Assembly: GCF_001613365.1 (NCBI RefSeq)
Contig: NZ_BDCF01000018.1
Location: 87,493-151,492 of the forward strand
Direction of reading: 5' to 3'
Source of the DNA: Nocardia xishanensis NBRC 101358
Lineage (GTDB): Bacteria; Actinomycetota; Actinomycetes; Mycobacteriales; Mycobacteriaceae
DNA: 64,000 bases
The notes beneath the pieces were generated by a model, which did not search any database, had not been told where the DNA came from, and worked only from the letters and a program-made list of their open reading frames with translations. A program made the translations under genes and the position numbers. Shown here piece by piece: positions 1 to 8,927 of this stretch. Numbering within the stretch: position 1 is the first letter of the stretch; every line of letters starts with the position of its first letter.

Positions 1-60
1 TGTCGACCCTAGTCGTATATCGGGTCTCACTGCCCGCATGACGACCCGAAAACGTGTCAT
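1..60 (-). CDS. Possible 5' end of a gene continuing off the window
   Basis: A reading frame starts with ATG at 60 on the minus strand, overlapping the TGA of the DUF3263 gene in an ATGA arrangement, and stays open to the window edge. Only about 20 residues are visible (beginning MTRFRVVMRAVRP), with an alternative ATG at 39. No domain can be recognised in so short a piece. In M. tuberculosis the homologue of the preceding gene (Rv0430) is followed by Rv0431, so a gene in this position would be expected. The overlap is seen directly; the identity is not established. Confidence 0.4.
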   Translation of the reverse strand, partial: MTRFRVVMRAVRPDIRLGST

Positions 61-410
61 ACCTGGAAACCGAGACGCCGTGCGGCTCTGGCTTTCTGCC
101 TGCTCGCGCGCAGCCTGCGCAGCCGCTTCACCAGCATCGGATCGACGGCGAGCGCTTCCTGCCGGTCGACCACGGCGTTGAGCACCTGGTAGTACCGGGT
201 CGGTGACATACCGAACAGTTCGCGGATGGCCTCTTCCTTGGCGCCCGCGTACTTCCACCACTGCCGCTCGAAGGCCAGGATCTCGTGTTCGCGGCGGCTG
301 AGGCCGCTGCCGTCGTGCTCGGACTGGGCCGAAGCGCTCGCGGTCGTCTCTTCGCTCGCGGAAGGGCCGTCCTGGATCGCGGAAAGATTCCGAGCCGCTG
401 CGCCGTCCAT
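57..410 (-). CDS. DUF3263 family protein (Rv0430-like)
   Basis: A 117-residue protein of unknown function. The first 40 or so residues are Ala/Ser/Glu-rich and probably disordered. The conserved DUF3263 part follows, with LSRREHEILAFERQWWKYAG, then a helix-turn-helix-like stretch (KEEAIRELFGMSPTRYYQVL) and a basic Arg/Lys-rich tail. This suggests a small DNA-binding protein, but that is inference. An in-frame frame extends to 473; I choose ATG 410 because AGGGAG lies a few bases upstream on the minus strand. It is divergent from def, as Rv0430 is from Rv0429c in M. tuberculosis. Confidence 0.8.
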   Translation of the reverse strand: MDGAAARNLSAIQDGPSASEETTASASAQSEHDGSGLSRREHEILAFERQWWKYAGAKEEAIRELFGMSPTRYYQVLNAVVDRQEALAVDPMLVKRLRRLRASRQKARAARRLGFQV

Positions 411-567
411 CTCGCTCCCTCGCCGAGTTGTCACCAGACGAAAAATGGTGCTTGTACGTCGCGGATCATTCAACCACGCGGCGGCGGGGATGCTCTCCCT
501 TCGTCCCGGCGTGTTGACAACGCCCAGGTAGGCGCGTTTCCACGTGCGCTACGAGCCGTGCGCGGGA

Positions 568-667
568 CTGTCGACGGGCCACGTCCGGCGGCGTAGGTCG
601 GCGCAGCTCCGCCTTCGCTCCGGCCGCGCGCAGGGGCTGTCGACGGACTGCGTCCGGCGGCGTAGGT
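568..667. repeat. Two direct repeats of about 31 bp upstream of def
   Basis: Copies lie at 568-598 and 637-667, exactly 69 bp apart. Both begin CTGTCGACGG and end CGTCCGGCGGCGTAGGT; only the few bases between these two words differ. The second copy ends 13 bp before the def ATG. A weaker relative of the second word (CGTCCGGCTGCGTAGGC) occurs near 26821, in front of a glycosyltransferase gene. This could be a regulatory duplication or a dispersed repeat. The 270-bp gap that holds it (411-680) contains nothing else I can name. Confidence 0.6.
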
Positions 668-680
668 AGGCTGTTTTCCC

Positions 681-1271
681 ATGGCAATCCTCCCCATCGT
701 GATCGTCGGTGACCCCGTGCTGCACAACCCGACCGAGCCGGTCACCAAATCACCGGAGGACCTCGCCCCGCTGATCTCGGACATGTACGAGACCCTGGAT
801 GCCGCAAACGGCGTCGGGCTCGCCGCCAACCAGGTCGGGGTGTCGCTACGCCTGTTCGTCTACGACTGCCCTGACGTCGGTTCCGACGGCAAGACCTTCC
901 GCCGCCGCGGCGCGGTGATCAACCCCGTGCTGGAGACCTCCGAGATTCCGGAGACCATGCCGGACCCCGATCACGACGAAGAGGGCTGCCTCTCGGTGCC
1001 CGGCGAGCAGTTCCCCACCGGCCGGGCCGACTGGGCGCGGGTCACCGGCACCGACGAGCACGGCGAGCCGGTGTCCATCGAGGGCAACGGCTTCTTCGCC
1101 CGCATGCTCCAGCACGAGGTGGGCCACCTCGACGGCTTCCTCTACGTCGACGTGCTGATCGGACGCCACGCGCGCGCCGCGAAGAAGTCGATCAAGCGAA
1201 ACGGCTGGGGCACACCGGGTCTCAGCTGGGTTCCGGGTACCGTTCCCGACCCCTTCGGGCATGACGACTGA
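681..1271 (+). CDS. def: Peptide deformylase
   Basis: Cytosolic metalloenzyme that removes the formyl group from the initiator methionine of nascent proteins. All three family motifs are present in 196 residues: GVGLAANQVG near residue 44, EEGCLSVPG near 101 with the metal-binding Cys, and the zinc/iron HExxH as QHEVGHLDG with His145, Glu146 and His149. The HEVGH variant resembles the mycobacterial form. The last 11 bases overlap the start of the GNAT gene, so the two are almost certainly co-transcribed and translationally coupled. The order def, acetyltransferase, xthA matches Rv0429c-Rv0427c. Confidence 0.97.
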   Translation: MAILPIVIVGDPVLHNPTEPVTKSPEDLAPLISDMYETLDAANGVGLAANQVGVSLRLFVYDCPDVGSDGKTFRRRGAVINPVLETSEIPETMPDPDHDEEGCLSVPGEQFPTGRADWARVTGTDEHGEPVSIEGNGFFARMLQHEVGHLDGFLYVDVLIGRHARAAKKSIKRNGWGTPGLSWVPGTVPDPFGHDD

Positions 1272-2238
1272 GCCCGCTCCCGCGCAGATTCCACTCGGCC
1301 GCCGGGTGGTGATGCGCTATCAACTGCCCGCCGGTTATCCCCAACCGCTGACCGATGTGATCGGCGAACTGGTTTCGCTCGACCCGCCGACGGTCCGCGG
1401 CGCCGACGGCCAAGTGGTCTCGGTGTCGCCGGACCGGGTGATCGCGCTGAAAGCCATCGGGCCCAGGCCGATTCGGACCAGGGAGATCAGGGCGCTGGAG
1501 GCGGCCGCTGCCGACGCGTGGCCGGGGGGCGAGACCGCCTGGCTCGACGGCTGGCTGCTGCGCGCCGGGCACGGTTACACCAACCGCGCCAATGCCGCTG
1601 TGCCGCTGGGTGATTCGGGACGACCCGCGGAGCTCTCCACCGACACCCTGCACCGCATCGGCGAGTGGTACACCGCGCACGGCCTGCCGCTGCAATTGCT
1701 GCTGCCCGATCGACTCGCACCGGTGCCGCCGGGCTGGCGCACCTGGAACGAAACCCTGGTGCTCGGCATCGACATCACCAATTTCGTGCTGCCGCAAGGC
1801 CCGCCGATGGTGCGGATCGCGCAGCGCCCCGACGAGGCGTGGCTCAGGCTGCACCGTTATCGCGGTGAAGACCCTGCGGCACAACATGTTCCGGAGCCGG
1901 TCACCGAGGTGTTGACCGCCGTGCACGAGGGCGAGCTCGGTTTCGCCTCGCTCGGACTGCCGAGTCCTATCGCCATCGGACGCGGCGCGTGCACCACCGC
2001 GCCGGACGGCCGCCGCTGGATCGGCCTCACCTGCGTCGCGGTGGCCGCCGAACACCGCAGGCATGGCCTGGCCACCCTGGTGTGCGCCGAGTTGATCCGC
2101 TGGGGACACGAGCGCGGGGCCACCCACGCCTACGTCCAGGTGTCGGCCGACAACGCGAGCGCGCTCGAGCTCTACCGCGGTCTCGGTTTCCTGGACCATC
2201 ACGGCTATCGCTACGCGGCTCCGCACGGCGGAGAATGA
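1261..2238 (+). CDS. GNAT family N-acetyltransferase (Rv0428c-like)
   Basis: A 325-residue protein with two parts. The N-terminal region (about 1-200) has an SH3-like beginning (LGRRVVMRYQLP...LTDVIGELVSL) followed by a divergent acetyltransferase-like fold (AWPGGETAWLDGWLLR). The C-terminal GNAT domain (about 225-320) carries the acetyl-CoA-binding stretch VAAEHRRHGLATLVCAELIRWG and the terminal motif NASALELYRGLGF. The substrate is unknown. Its start ATG at 1261 lies within the def stop region, and xthA follows 27 bp later, so the three form one transcription unit that is conserved in mycobacteria. Confidence 0.88.
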   Translation: MTTEPAPAQIPLGRRVVMRYQLPAGYPQPLTDVIGELVSLDPPTVRGADGQVVSVSPDRVIALKAIGPRPIRTREIRALEAAAADAWPGGETAWLDGWLLRAGHGYTNRANAAVPLGDSGRPAELSTDTLHRIGEWYTAHGLPLQLLLPDRLAPVPPGWRTWNETLVLGIDITNFVLPQGPPMVRIAQRPDEAWLRLHRYRGEDPAAQHVPEPVTEVLTAVHEGELGFASLGLPSPIAIGRGACTTAPDGRRWIGLTCVAVAAEHRRHGLATLVCAELIRWGHERGATHAYVQVSADNASALELYRGLGFLDHHGYRYAAPHGGE

Positions 2239-2265
2239 GACTCGACGGCAAGAGGAAGGCATTTC

Positions 2266-3096
2266 GTGCGTCTGGCGACCTGGAACGTCAATTCGATTCG
2301 CTCCCGTCTCGACCGGGTGGCGGCCTGGCTGGACCGCCAGGACATCGACGTGCTCGCCATGCAGGAAACCAAGTGCCGCGACGACCAGTTCCCGTTCGAA
2401 CGCTTCGATGAACTCGGCTACGAGGTGGCGCACCTCGGCATCAACCAGTGGAACGGCGTAGCGATCGCGTCCAGGGTCGGCCTGGACGACGTCGAACTGG
2501 GCTTCCCCAATCAGCCCGGTTTCGACAAGGACGCGGGCGAATCCCTCATCAGCACACCGGTCGTCGAATCGCGCGCGCTCGGCGCGACCTGCGGCGGCGT
2601 GCGGGTCTGGAGCCTGTACGTGCCCAACGGCCGCACCCTCACCGACCCGCACTACACCTACAAACTCGAATGGCTGGAGACCCTGCGCGACAACGCGGCA
2701 GCCTGGCTGACCGAGGATCCGCAGGCCAAGGTCGCGCTGGTAGGCGACTGGAACATCGCCCCGACCGACGACGACGTGTGGTCGCCCGCCTTCTTCGAGG
2801 GGAAGACGCACACCTCGCAGCCGGAGCGTGACGCGTTCACCGCCATCGTGGACACCGGCTTCGCCGACGTCATGCGCCCCTTCGCGCCTGGGCCTGGCGT
2901 CTATACATACTGGGACTACACACAGCTGCGCTTCCCACGTAAGGAAGGCATGCGCATCGATTTCGTGCTCGCCTCTCCAGCCCTCGCCGCCGCCACCACG
3001 GACGCGGGCGTCGACCGCGAGGAGCGAAAAGGCAAGGGAGCCAGCGATCATGCCCCGGTCATCGCCGAATTCGACATTCCCGTAGAGCGCCGCTGA
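2266..3096 (+). CDS. xthA: Exodeoxyribonuclease III
   Basis: AP endonuclease / 3'-5' exonuclease of base-excision repair, 276 residues starting with GTG. The endonuclease/exonuclease/phosphatase fold is complete: ATWNVNSI at residue 4, LAMQETK near 33 (metal-binding Glu), LYVPNGR near 120, GDWNIAP near 158 and the closing GASDHAPV near 260 with the catalytic Asp-His. RIDFVLAS precedes it. It is last in the def-GNAT-xthA unit. The following 118 bp contain only a weak 6-bp stem (GCCCGG/CCGGGC, 3104-3122) that could be a terminator. Confidence 0.96.
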   Translation: MRLATWNVNSIRSRLDRVAAWLDRQDIDVLAMQETKCRDDQFPFERFDELGYEVAHLGINQWNGVAIASRVGLDDVELGFPNQPGFDKDAGESLISTPVVESRALGATCGGVRVWSLYVPNGRTLTDPHYTYKLEWLETLRDNAAAWLTEDPQAKVALVGDWNIAPTDDDVWSPAFFEGKTHTSQPERDAFTAIVDTGFADVMRPFAPGPGVYTYWDYTQLRFPRKEGMRIDFVLASPALAAATTDAGVDREERKGKGASDHAPVIAEFDIPVERR

Positions 3097-3214
3097 CGGC
3101 GGCGCCCGGCATCCGACCGGGCCACTTCATTCACGAACGTAGCATTATTGTTCTTCGGTGTAGGAAACCCGGCGAGGGCCGCCCGACCTGGGAGAACCGG
3201 AGGCGGTCGCTGCT

Positions 3215-3853
3215 ATGTTGGTGCCCATGGGTACCGAGCAAGCCGCGCGAACGCGGCAGCGGGCGCGGCACCTCGGACCGGAACGCCGCCGCCCGCAGGT
3301 GCTCGACACCGCACTGGCCATCGCCGTCGAGCACGGCGTCGCGTCGGTCACCATCGCAGCCGTCGCCGAGCGGATGAACGTCACAAGACCGGTGGTCTAC
3401 GCCTGCTTCGCCGATCGCGTCGAACTCATTCGGGAACTGATCCGCCGCGAGGAGGGCCACCTCGTCGACGGCCTGCTCGAGGCCACCCCGCGCCGCGCGG
3501 TCGACGCGGGCGAGACCGTCTTCGTCGAGGGCTTCCAGGCACTGCTGGAGATCGCCGCGGCCCGGCCGGATTCGTGGCGGCTGCTCTACGGCAATCCCGA
3601 TCCCGCGGTTGCGGATTCGTTCGGCCGCGGCCGCAAGCTGGCGGTGCGGCGATGCACCCAGCTGCTGCGGCCGACGCTGCGCGCGTGGGGCACCGAGGAC
3701 GCCGAACGAAAGCTGCCGATCCTGGTGGAGCAGTGGGTCTCGGCGGGCGAGGGCGCGGTGCGCTCGCTGCTCGCCGACGAGGGCGATTGGACGCCGCAGA
3801 CGCTCGGCGCGTTCGTCGGCGCCGCGGTCTATCGCGCGCTGCGCCACGCCTGA
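3215..3853 (+). CDS. TetR/AcrR family transcriptional regulator
   Basis: A 212-residue repressor-type protein. The N-terminal helix-turn-helix is clear (VLDTALAIAVEHGVASVTIAAVAERMNVTRPVVYACFADRVEL, about residues 30-72), followed by a divergent ligand-binding half. Two in-frame starts are possible, ATG 3215 and ATG 3227; I keep the first. It lies 270 bp upstream of hmgA on the same strand and could control the homogentisate genes, but this is inference from position only. The ligand is not predictable. Confidence 0.88.
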   Translation: MLVPMGTEQAARTRQRARHLGPERRRPQVLDTALAIAVEHGVASVTIAAVAERMNVTRPVVYACFADRVELIRELIRREEGHLVDGLLEATPRRAVDAGETVFVEGFQALLEIAAARPDSWRLLYGNPDPAVADSFGRGRKLAVRRCTQLLRPTLRAWGTEDAERKLPILVEQWVSAGEGAVRSLLADEGDWTPQTLGAFVGAAVYRALRHA

Positions 3854-3914
3854 CCCGCCGTCCGAAGGAAGTCCGCCGATACCCCGCCTGGCTCGCAGCA
3901 CAGGCCAGCACGCC

Positions 3915-3960
3915 CGATCGGTCCGGGCCAGCTCCGCACGCGGCCGGAGTTGGTCCGATA
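3915..3960. promoter_or_regulatory. Imperfect dyad between TetR and hmgA
   Basis: An inverted repeat with outer arms ATCGG/CCGAT and inner arms CAGCTCCG/CGGAGTTG (one mismatch) around a GC-rich centre. It could be an attenuated terminator of the regulator gene or an operator for it. Further down, TACGAT near 4075 would make a reasonable -10 hexamer for hmgA. Nothing else stands out in the 3854-4123 gap. Confidence 0.3.
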
Positions 3961-4123
3961 TTTCTCCGGCAAGTTGGATCGACTGTCGGCGAGATGCCGC
4001 CGAACAGGCCGATACGGCGGCAGATTTGCATTCATGCGCGCGCGTTTCCCGATCGGCGCCGACGTCGGCTCACTACGATGGAGATCGACTGATCCGACCA
4101 GCGATCTGGCGGGAGGTGCGAGC

Positions 4124-5320
4124 ATGGCGTTCTATCGGCAGGTCGGCGCGGTGCCGCCGAAGCGGCACACCCAGCACCGCGACAAGCACGGCAAGCTCTA
4201 CTACGAGGAGCTGATGGGCGAGGAAGGCTTCTCCGGCGATTCCGCGCTGCTCTATCACCGCGGGCTGCCGCCCGCGATCGTCGACGCCACGGTCTGGGAG
4301 CTGCCGGACCAGACGACGACGCCGAACCATCCACTGCGCCACCGTCATCTGCGCCTGCACGAGCTGTTTCCCGGCGACGTCGCGGCCGAGACCGACCCGG
4401 TGACCGGCAGGCGCCTGCTGCTCGGCAACGCCGACGTGCGGATCTCCTACGTCGCGGCCAAGGGCGCGTCGCCGTTGTACCGCAACGCGATCGGCGACGA
4501 ACTGGTGTACGTGGAGGCGGGCGAGGCCACCGTCGAGACCGTCTTCGGAACGCTGCCCGTCCGCCAGGGCGACCAGGTCCTCATTCCGCGCGCCACCACC
4601 CATCGCTGGCTGCCCGCCGGGCCTGAGCCGCTGCGGGCGTACGCGATCGAGGCCGCGAGCCACATCACGCCGCCTAAGCGCTACCTGTCGAAATTCGGTC
4701 AGCTGCTCGAGAATTCGCCGTACTGCGAGCGCGATCTGCACGGTCCGGACGCTCCGCTGCTCGAATCGGGGACCGACGTCGAGGTGCTGGTGAAGCACCG
4801 TGCGAGCGGCCGGGTGGTCGGCACCCGCATGGTCTACGCGACGCATCCGTTCGACGTGGTGGGCTGGGACGGGTGCCTGTATCCGCTCACGTTCAACATC
4901 GCCGACTTCGAGCCGATCACCGGGCGCGTGCACCAACCGCCGCCGGTGCACCAGGCATTCGAGGGGATCAACTTCGTGGTGTGCGATTTCGTGCCGCGCA
5001 AGGTCGACTACCACCCGCTGTCGATCCCCGTGCCGTACTACCACTCGAATGTCGACTCCGACGAGATCATGTTCTACTGCGGCGGAAATTACGAGGCGCG
5101 CAAGGGTTCCGGCATCACGCAGGGTTCGGTGTCGGTGCATCCCGGCGGCTACGCGCACGGACCGCAGCCCGGCGCCTACGAACGCAGCATCGGTATCGAG
5201 TTCTTCGACGAACTGGCGGTCATGGTGGACACCTTCCGCCCGCTCGAACTCGGCGAGGGTGCGCTGGCCTGCGAGGATCCCGCCTACGCGTGGACGTGGT
5301 CGGGTCGGGGTCCGCGGTGA
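4124..5320 (+). CDS. hmgA: Homogentisate 1,2-dioxygenase
   Basis: Iron-dependent ring-opening enzyme of tyrosine/phenylalanine catabolism, converting homogentisate to maleylacetoacetate. The 398-residue protein has the double-cupin layout of the family: an N-terminal cupin (SPLYRNAIGDELVYVEAGEATVET near residue 115) and a C-terminal cupin with PYYHSNVDSDEIMFY near 305 and HPGGYAHGPQPG near 340, which supply the His/Glu iron ligands. The open frame extends upstream to 3950, but ATG 4124 has GGGAGG just before it and gives the usual MAFYRQVG N-terminus. It overlaps fahA by four bases (GTGA), the classical hmgA-fahA pair. Confidence 0.9.
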   Translation: MAFYRQVGAVPPKRHTQHRDKHGKLYYEELMGEEGFSGDSALLYHRGLPPAIVDATVWELPDQTTTPNHPLRHRHLRLHELFPGDVAAETDPVTGRRLLLGNADVRISYVAAKGASPLYRNAIGDELVYVEAGEATVETVFGTLPVRQGDQVLIPRATTHRWLPAGPEPLRAYAIEAASHITPPKRYLSKFGQLLENSPYCERDLHGPDAPLLESGTDVEVLVKHRASGRVVGTRMVYATHPFDVVGWDGCLYPLTFNIADFEPITGRVHQPPPVHQAFEGINFVVCDFVPRKVDYHPLSIPVPYYHSNVDSDEIMFYCGGNYEARKGSGITQGSVSVHPGGYAHGPQPGAYERSIGIEFFDELAVMVDTFRPLELGEGALACEDPAYAWTWSGRGPR

Positions 5321-6495
5321 GGACCCGCCTCGACGTGCCGGACGATTCCCTGTTCGGCCGCGACAACCTGCCCTACGGGGTGTTCGCGCCGTCCGGGGGC
5401 GGACACCGGGTCGGCGTGCGGTTCGGTGATCACGTCGTCGATCTCGCTCTGGCGCTGGAAGATTCGACCTTCGTAGCAGCGGACCTGAATCCGTTCCTGG
5501 CGCAGGGGCCCGCGCGCTGGCACGAGGTGCGCGAGCGGGTGCGCGAACTGGTCGAATCCGAGATACCCGCCGAGGCGGTCCACTCCCTCGCGGACGTGTC
5601 GCTGTCGCTGCCCATCCGCGTCGGCGACTACGTCGACTTCTACGCGAGCATCGACCACGCCGCCAACCTCGGACGCCTTTTCCGTCCGGATGCCGAACCA
5701 CTGCTGCCGAATTGGCGGCACCTGCCGGTCGGCTACCACGGCAGGGCGGGCACCGTCGTGGTCTCCGGCACCGAAGTCGTTCGCCCCAACGGTCAGCGCG
5801 GAACCGATTCGGGTGCACCGGATTTCGGTCCGGCTCGACGGCTGGACATCGAAGCCGAACTCGGCTTCGTCGTCGGCGTCGGTTCCGGACTCGGCAGGCC
5901 GATCGATATCGCAGAGGCCGAGAACCACCTGTTCGGCGTGGCACTGGTCAACGACTGGTCGGCCCGCGACATCCAAGCCTGGGAGTATCAGCCGCTCGGA
6001 CCGTTTCTCGGCAAGTCGTTCGCGACCTCGCTGTCGGCCTGGGTGACGCCGCTGGCCGCCCTCGACACGGCGCGGATAGCGCTGCCGGAACAGTCCCCAC
6101 CACCACTGCCTTATCTAGCCGCCGATCGGCCGTGGGGGCTGGATATCGACCTGACCGTCCAGTGGAACGGCCACGCCGTCGCCCGTCCGCCCTACGGACG
6201 CATGTACTGGTCGCCCGCGCAGATGCTCGCCCATTTGACCGCCAATGGCGCATCGACCCGCACCGGCGATCTGTTCGCGTCGGGCACCATCTCCGGCCCG
6301 GAGCCTGGACAGCGCGGCTCGTTCATCGAATTGTCCTGGGGAGGAAAGGAACACGTTCGCGTCGGAGAGGAGCTGCGGACGTTCTTGGAGGATGGTGACG
6401 AGGTGGTGATCACCGCGTCTGCTCCTGGCCCGGGCGCCGCCCGCATCGGACTCGGTGAAGTGCGCGGGCGAATTCTGCCCGCCTTCGGCAGATAG
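5317..6495 (+). CDS. fahA: Fumarylacetoacetase
   Basis: Hydrolyses fumarylacetoacetate to fumarate and acetoacetate, the last step of homogentisate breakdown. The 392 residues contain the N-terminal FAH beta-domain (RTRLDVPDDSLFGRDNLPYGVF) and the catalytic C-terminal domain, with the metal-binding DIEAELGFVVG near 180 and NDWSARDIQAWEYQPLGPFLGKSF near 210. The GTG start at 5317 overlaps the hmgA TGA. No hpd (hydroxyphenylpyruvate dioxygenase) or maleylacetoacetate isomerase is visible nearby, so those steps must be encoded elsewhere or the isomerase step occurs without a dedicated gene here. Confidence 0.93.
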   Translation: MRTRLDVPDDSLFGRDNLPYGVFAPSGGGHRVGVRFGDHVVDLALALEDSTFVAADLNPFLAQGPARWHEVRERVRELVESEIPAEAVHSLADVSLSLPIRVGDYVDFYASIDHAANLGRLFRPDAEPLLPNWRHLPVGYHGRAGTVVVSGTEVVRPNGQRGTDSGAPDFGPARRLDIEAELGFVVGVGSGLGRPIDIAEAENHLFGVALVNDWSARDIQAWEYQPLGPFLGKSFATSLSAWVTPLAALDTARIALPEQSPPPLPYLAADRPWGLDIDLTVQWNGHAVARPPYGRMYWSPAQMLAHLTANGASTRTGDLFASGTISGPEPGQRGSFIELSWGGKEHVRVGEELRTFLEDGDEVVITASAPGPGAARIGLGEVRGRILPAFGR

Positions 6496-6630
6496 CCCCA
6501 ACCCAGAGAACGTGACAGCCCGCACTTTCGCCTATAGAAGTGGTCAGCATCACCACTCCGGCCGATTCAGTTAGGTCGACCACCCGGTTTACCGTTCGGT
6601 GAATCACCCATCGGACGGGAGCCCGCGGCA

Positions 6631-8910
6631 ATGTTGACCACCCTCGCTCGGTTCGCCGTCGCGCGCCCACGCGTCGTTCTCGGCCTCGCGCTGCTGCTCA
6701 TGCTGTTGTGCGGACTGTTCGGGGCGACCGCGCAATCGCACATGAAGTCCGGCGGGTTCGTCACTCGAGACCTGGAGTCGGTCCGGGCCGCAGATTTCAT
6801 CGCCGACCATTTCACCGGCGGCGACCCGAACTATGTCCTGCTGATCACCGCCGAAGACGGGGTCGACAGTGCGGCGGCGAAGGCGGCCGCGCAGCGGGCG
6901 ACCGACCAGCTGCGCACCTATCCCGAGGTCAGCGGCATCCAGTCGTACTGGTCGGCGCGGCCCGACCTGGCACAAGCGCTGCGCGGCAGGGACGGTCGCA
7001 GCGGAATCGTCGTGGCCAGCATCGAGGGCGACGACGGCGAGCTCAGCGAACGCGCCGCGCAGATCAGCGAGACGGTGCAGACCAGCGGCGATAGCGTCAC
7101 CGTCCGCGCGGGCGGGCTGGCCGCCGTATTCGCGGACATGAACGCCCAGATCAGCGAGGACCTGATCGTCGCGGAGTCCATCGCGGTGCCGCTGACCGGC
7201 CTCTTGCTGATCCTGGTGTTCGGCAGTGTGGTGGCCGCCGCGCTGCCGATCGCGATCGGCCTGTTCGCCATCGCCGCCGCGCTGGGCATTCTGCGGGCGC
7301 TGACGGCGGTCACCGACGTCTCGATGTACGCGTTGAACATGACCACCGCGCTCGGTCTCGCGCTGGCCATCGACTACAGCTTGTTCATCGTCAGCCGATA
7401 CCGCGAGGAGCTGGCCCGCGGCCTGGATTCCGGTGCGGCCGTGGTGCGCTCGATCCAGACCGCGGGCCGCACCGTGGTGTATTCGGCCTTGGTGGTCGCG
7501 CTTTCGCTGGCGGCGCTCGCCGTGTTTCCGCAGTACTTCTTCAAATCGTTCGCCTATGCGGGCATGGCGGTGGTCGCGGCGGCGGCGGGCGCCGCGGTCG
7601 TCGTCCTGCCCGCGATTCTGGCGCTGGTCGGTGAGCGGGTGAATTCGCTGGACCTGCGGGTCCCGTTGCGCCGCGTGCTCGGCCGGCCCGCGCCCGCCGA
7701 GCAGGCGCCGGAACGCAGCCTGTGGTACCGATGGGTCGTCGGGGTGATGAAGCGCGCTGTCCCGGTCGCGGTGATCACGACTCTCGCGCTGTTGCTGCTC
7801 GGATCCCCGTTCCTGGCAGCGCATTTCGGCTATCCGGATGATCGCGCCCTGTCGCAGTCCGCGCCGAGCCGCCAGGTCGGCGACGCGCTGCGCAGCGACT
7901 TCTCCGCCGACCTCGGCGCGAGCACCTACGCGGTGCTGCCCGGATTCCACGGCAACCAGGCCGAGATCGGGGCGTACGCCACGGCGCTGTCCAAGGTGGC
8001 CGACGTGCCCGCGGTGCTGTCGAGCGAAGGCGTCTACGTCAACGGACTGCGCGCCGCCGCGGCGCCGCCCGGCATGTCCGGCGCGGCGGGCGCTTTCCTG
8101 TCCATCGGGACCCGCCTCGATCCGTATTCGACGAAGGGGAAGGATCAGCTCGCCGAGTTCCGGGCGATCCCCGCGCCCGGCGACGTGCTCTTCGGCGGCG
8201 CCGCCGCGCTCAACCAGGATTCGGTCTCCGCGATCGCGGACCGGCTCCCGCTCGCCGCCGCGCTCATCGCCGTTACCACCTTGATACTGTTGTTCCTGTT
8301 CACCGGCAGTCTGCTGCTTCCGGTGAAAGCCTTGCTGCTCAATATTCTTTCGCTGGCCGCCACCTTCGGCGCCATGGTGTGGATATTCCAGGACGGGCAC
8401 CTGTCAGGACCGCTGGGTTTCACCCCCACCGGCAAGCTCGACCTCGCGATGCCGATCCTGATGTTCAGCCTGGCGTTCGGCGCGTCGATGGACTACGAAG
8501 TGTTCCTGCTCTCCCGGATCAGGGAGGAGTGGCTGGCGGGCGAGAAGACCGCGGCCGGCAACACCCACGCCGTCGCCATGGGTGTCGCGAGGACCGGCCG
8601 GATCTTCACCGCCGCAGCGCTGCTGATGAGCATCGTCTTTCTCGCGCTCGCCAGTTCCGGTGTCGCGGCGATGAAGCTGTTCGGCATCGGGTGTGCGCTC
8701 GCGGTGCTCAGCGATGCCACGGTGATTCGCGCACTGCTCGCACCCGCGCTGATGCGGGTGATGGGAACCGCCAACTGGTGGGCGCCCAAACCCCTTGCGG
8801 CGCTGCACCGGCGCTTCGGCTTGTCCGAGGAATCGGAGGTTCCGACACCGCGAGGCGCGGGCGTCACCGCGGTAGCCGAAACCGCCGATCAGGTCCTCGT
8901 GCGCGAATAG
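6631..8910 (+). CDS. MMPL family transporter
   Basis: Inner-membrane RND-superfamily exporter of 759 residues, close to the size of stand-alone actinobacterial MMPL proteins. Two repeats are visible. Each has one TM helix (about 12-32 and 370-395), a large extracytoplasmic loop, then a five-helix bundle (about 180-335 and 545-715). The second helix bundle contains FSLAFGASMDYEVFLLSRIREEW and the first LGLALAIDYSLFIVSRYREEL, the paired Asp-Tyr motifs used for proton relay. The substrate is probably a lipid or hydrophobic compound (family knowledge). A TetR gene lies convergently downstream and may regulate it. Confidence 0.93.
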   Translation: MLTTLARFAVARPRVVLGLALLLMLLCGLFGATAQSHMKSGGFVTRDLESVRAADFIADHFTGGDPNYVLLITAEDGVDSAAAKAAAQRATDQLRTYPEVSGIQSYWSARPDLAQALRGRDGRSGIVVASIEGDDGELSERAAQISETVQTSGDSVTVRAGGLAAVFADMNAQISEDLIVAESIAVPLTGLLLILVFGSVVAAALPIAIGLFAIAAALGILRALTAVTDVSMYALNMTTALGLALAIDYSLFIVSRYREELARGLDSGAAVVRSIQTAGRTVVYSALVVALSLAALAVFPQYFFKSFAYAGMAVVAAAAGAAVVVLPAILALVGERVNSLDLRVPLRRVLGRPAPAEQAPERSLWYRWVVGVMKRAVPVAVITTLALLLLGSPFLAAHFGYPDDRALSQSAPSRQVGDALRSDFSADLGASTYAVLPGFHGNQAEIGAYATALSKVADVPAVLSSEGVYVNGLRAAAAPPGMSGAAGAFLSIGTRLDPYSTKGKDQLAEFRAIPAPGDVLFGGAAALNQDSVSAIADRLPLAAALIAVTTLILLFLFTGSLLLPVKALLLNILSLAATFGAMVWIFQDGHLSGPLGFTPTGKLDLAMPILMFSLAFGASMDYEVFLLSRIREEWLAGEKTAAGNTHAVAMGVARTGRIFTAAALLMSIVFLALASSGVAAMKLFGIGCALAVLSDATVIRALLAPALMRVMGTANWWAPKPLAALHRRFGLSEESEVPTPRGAGVTAVAETADQVLVRE

Positions 8911-8927
8911 CGCTGCACGGCAGAGTA

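Noticed and set aside
1222..3051. A 609-codon open frame on the minus strand opposite the acetyltransferase and xthA
   Set aside because: It covers recognisable genes on the other strand, and its translation (Arg/Gly/Val/His-rich, no domain) is the usual by-product of high GC codon use.
6604..8400. A 598-codon minus-strand frame opposite the MMPL transporter
   Set aside because: Its composition is low-complexity Arg/Gln/Gly and it has no family resemblance; the MMPL gene explains the region.
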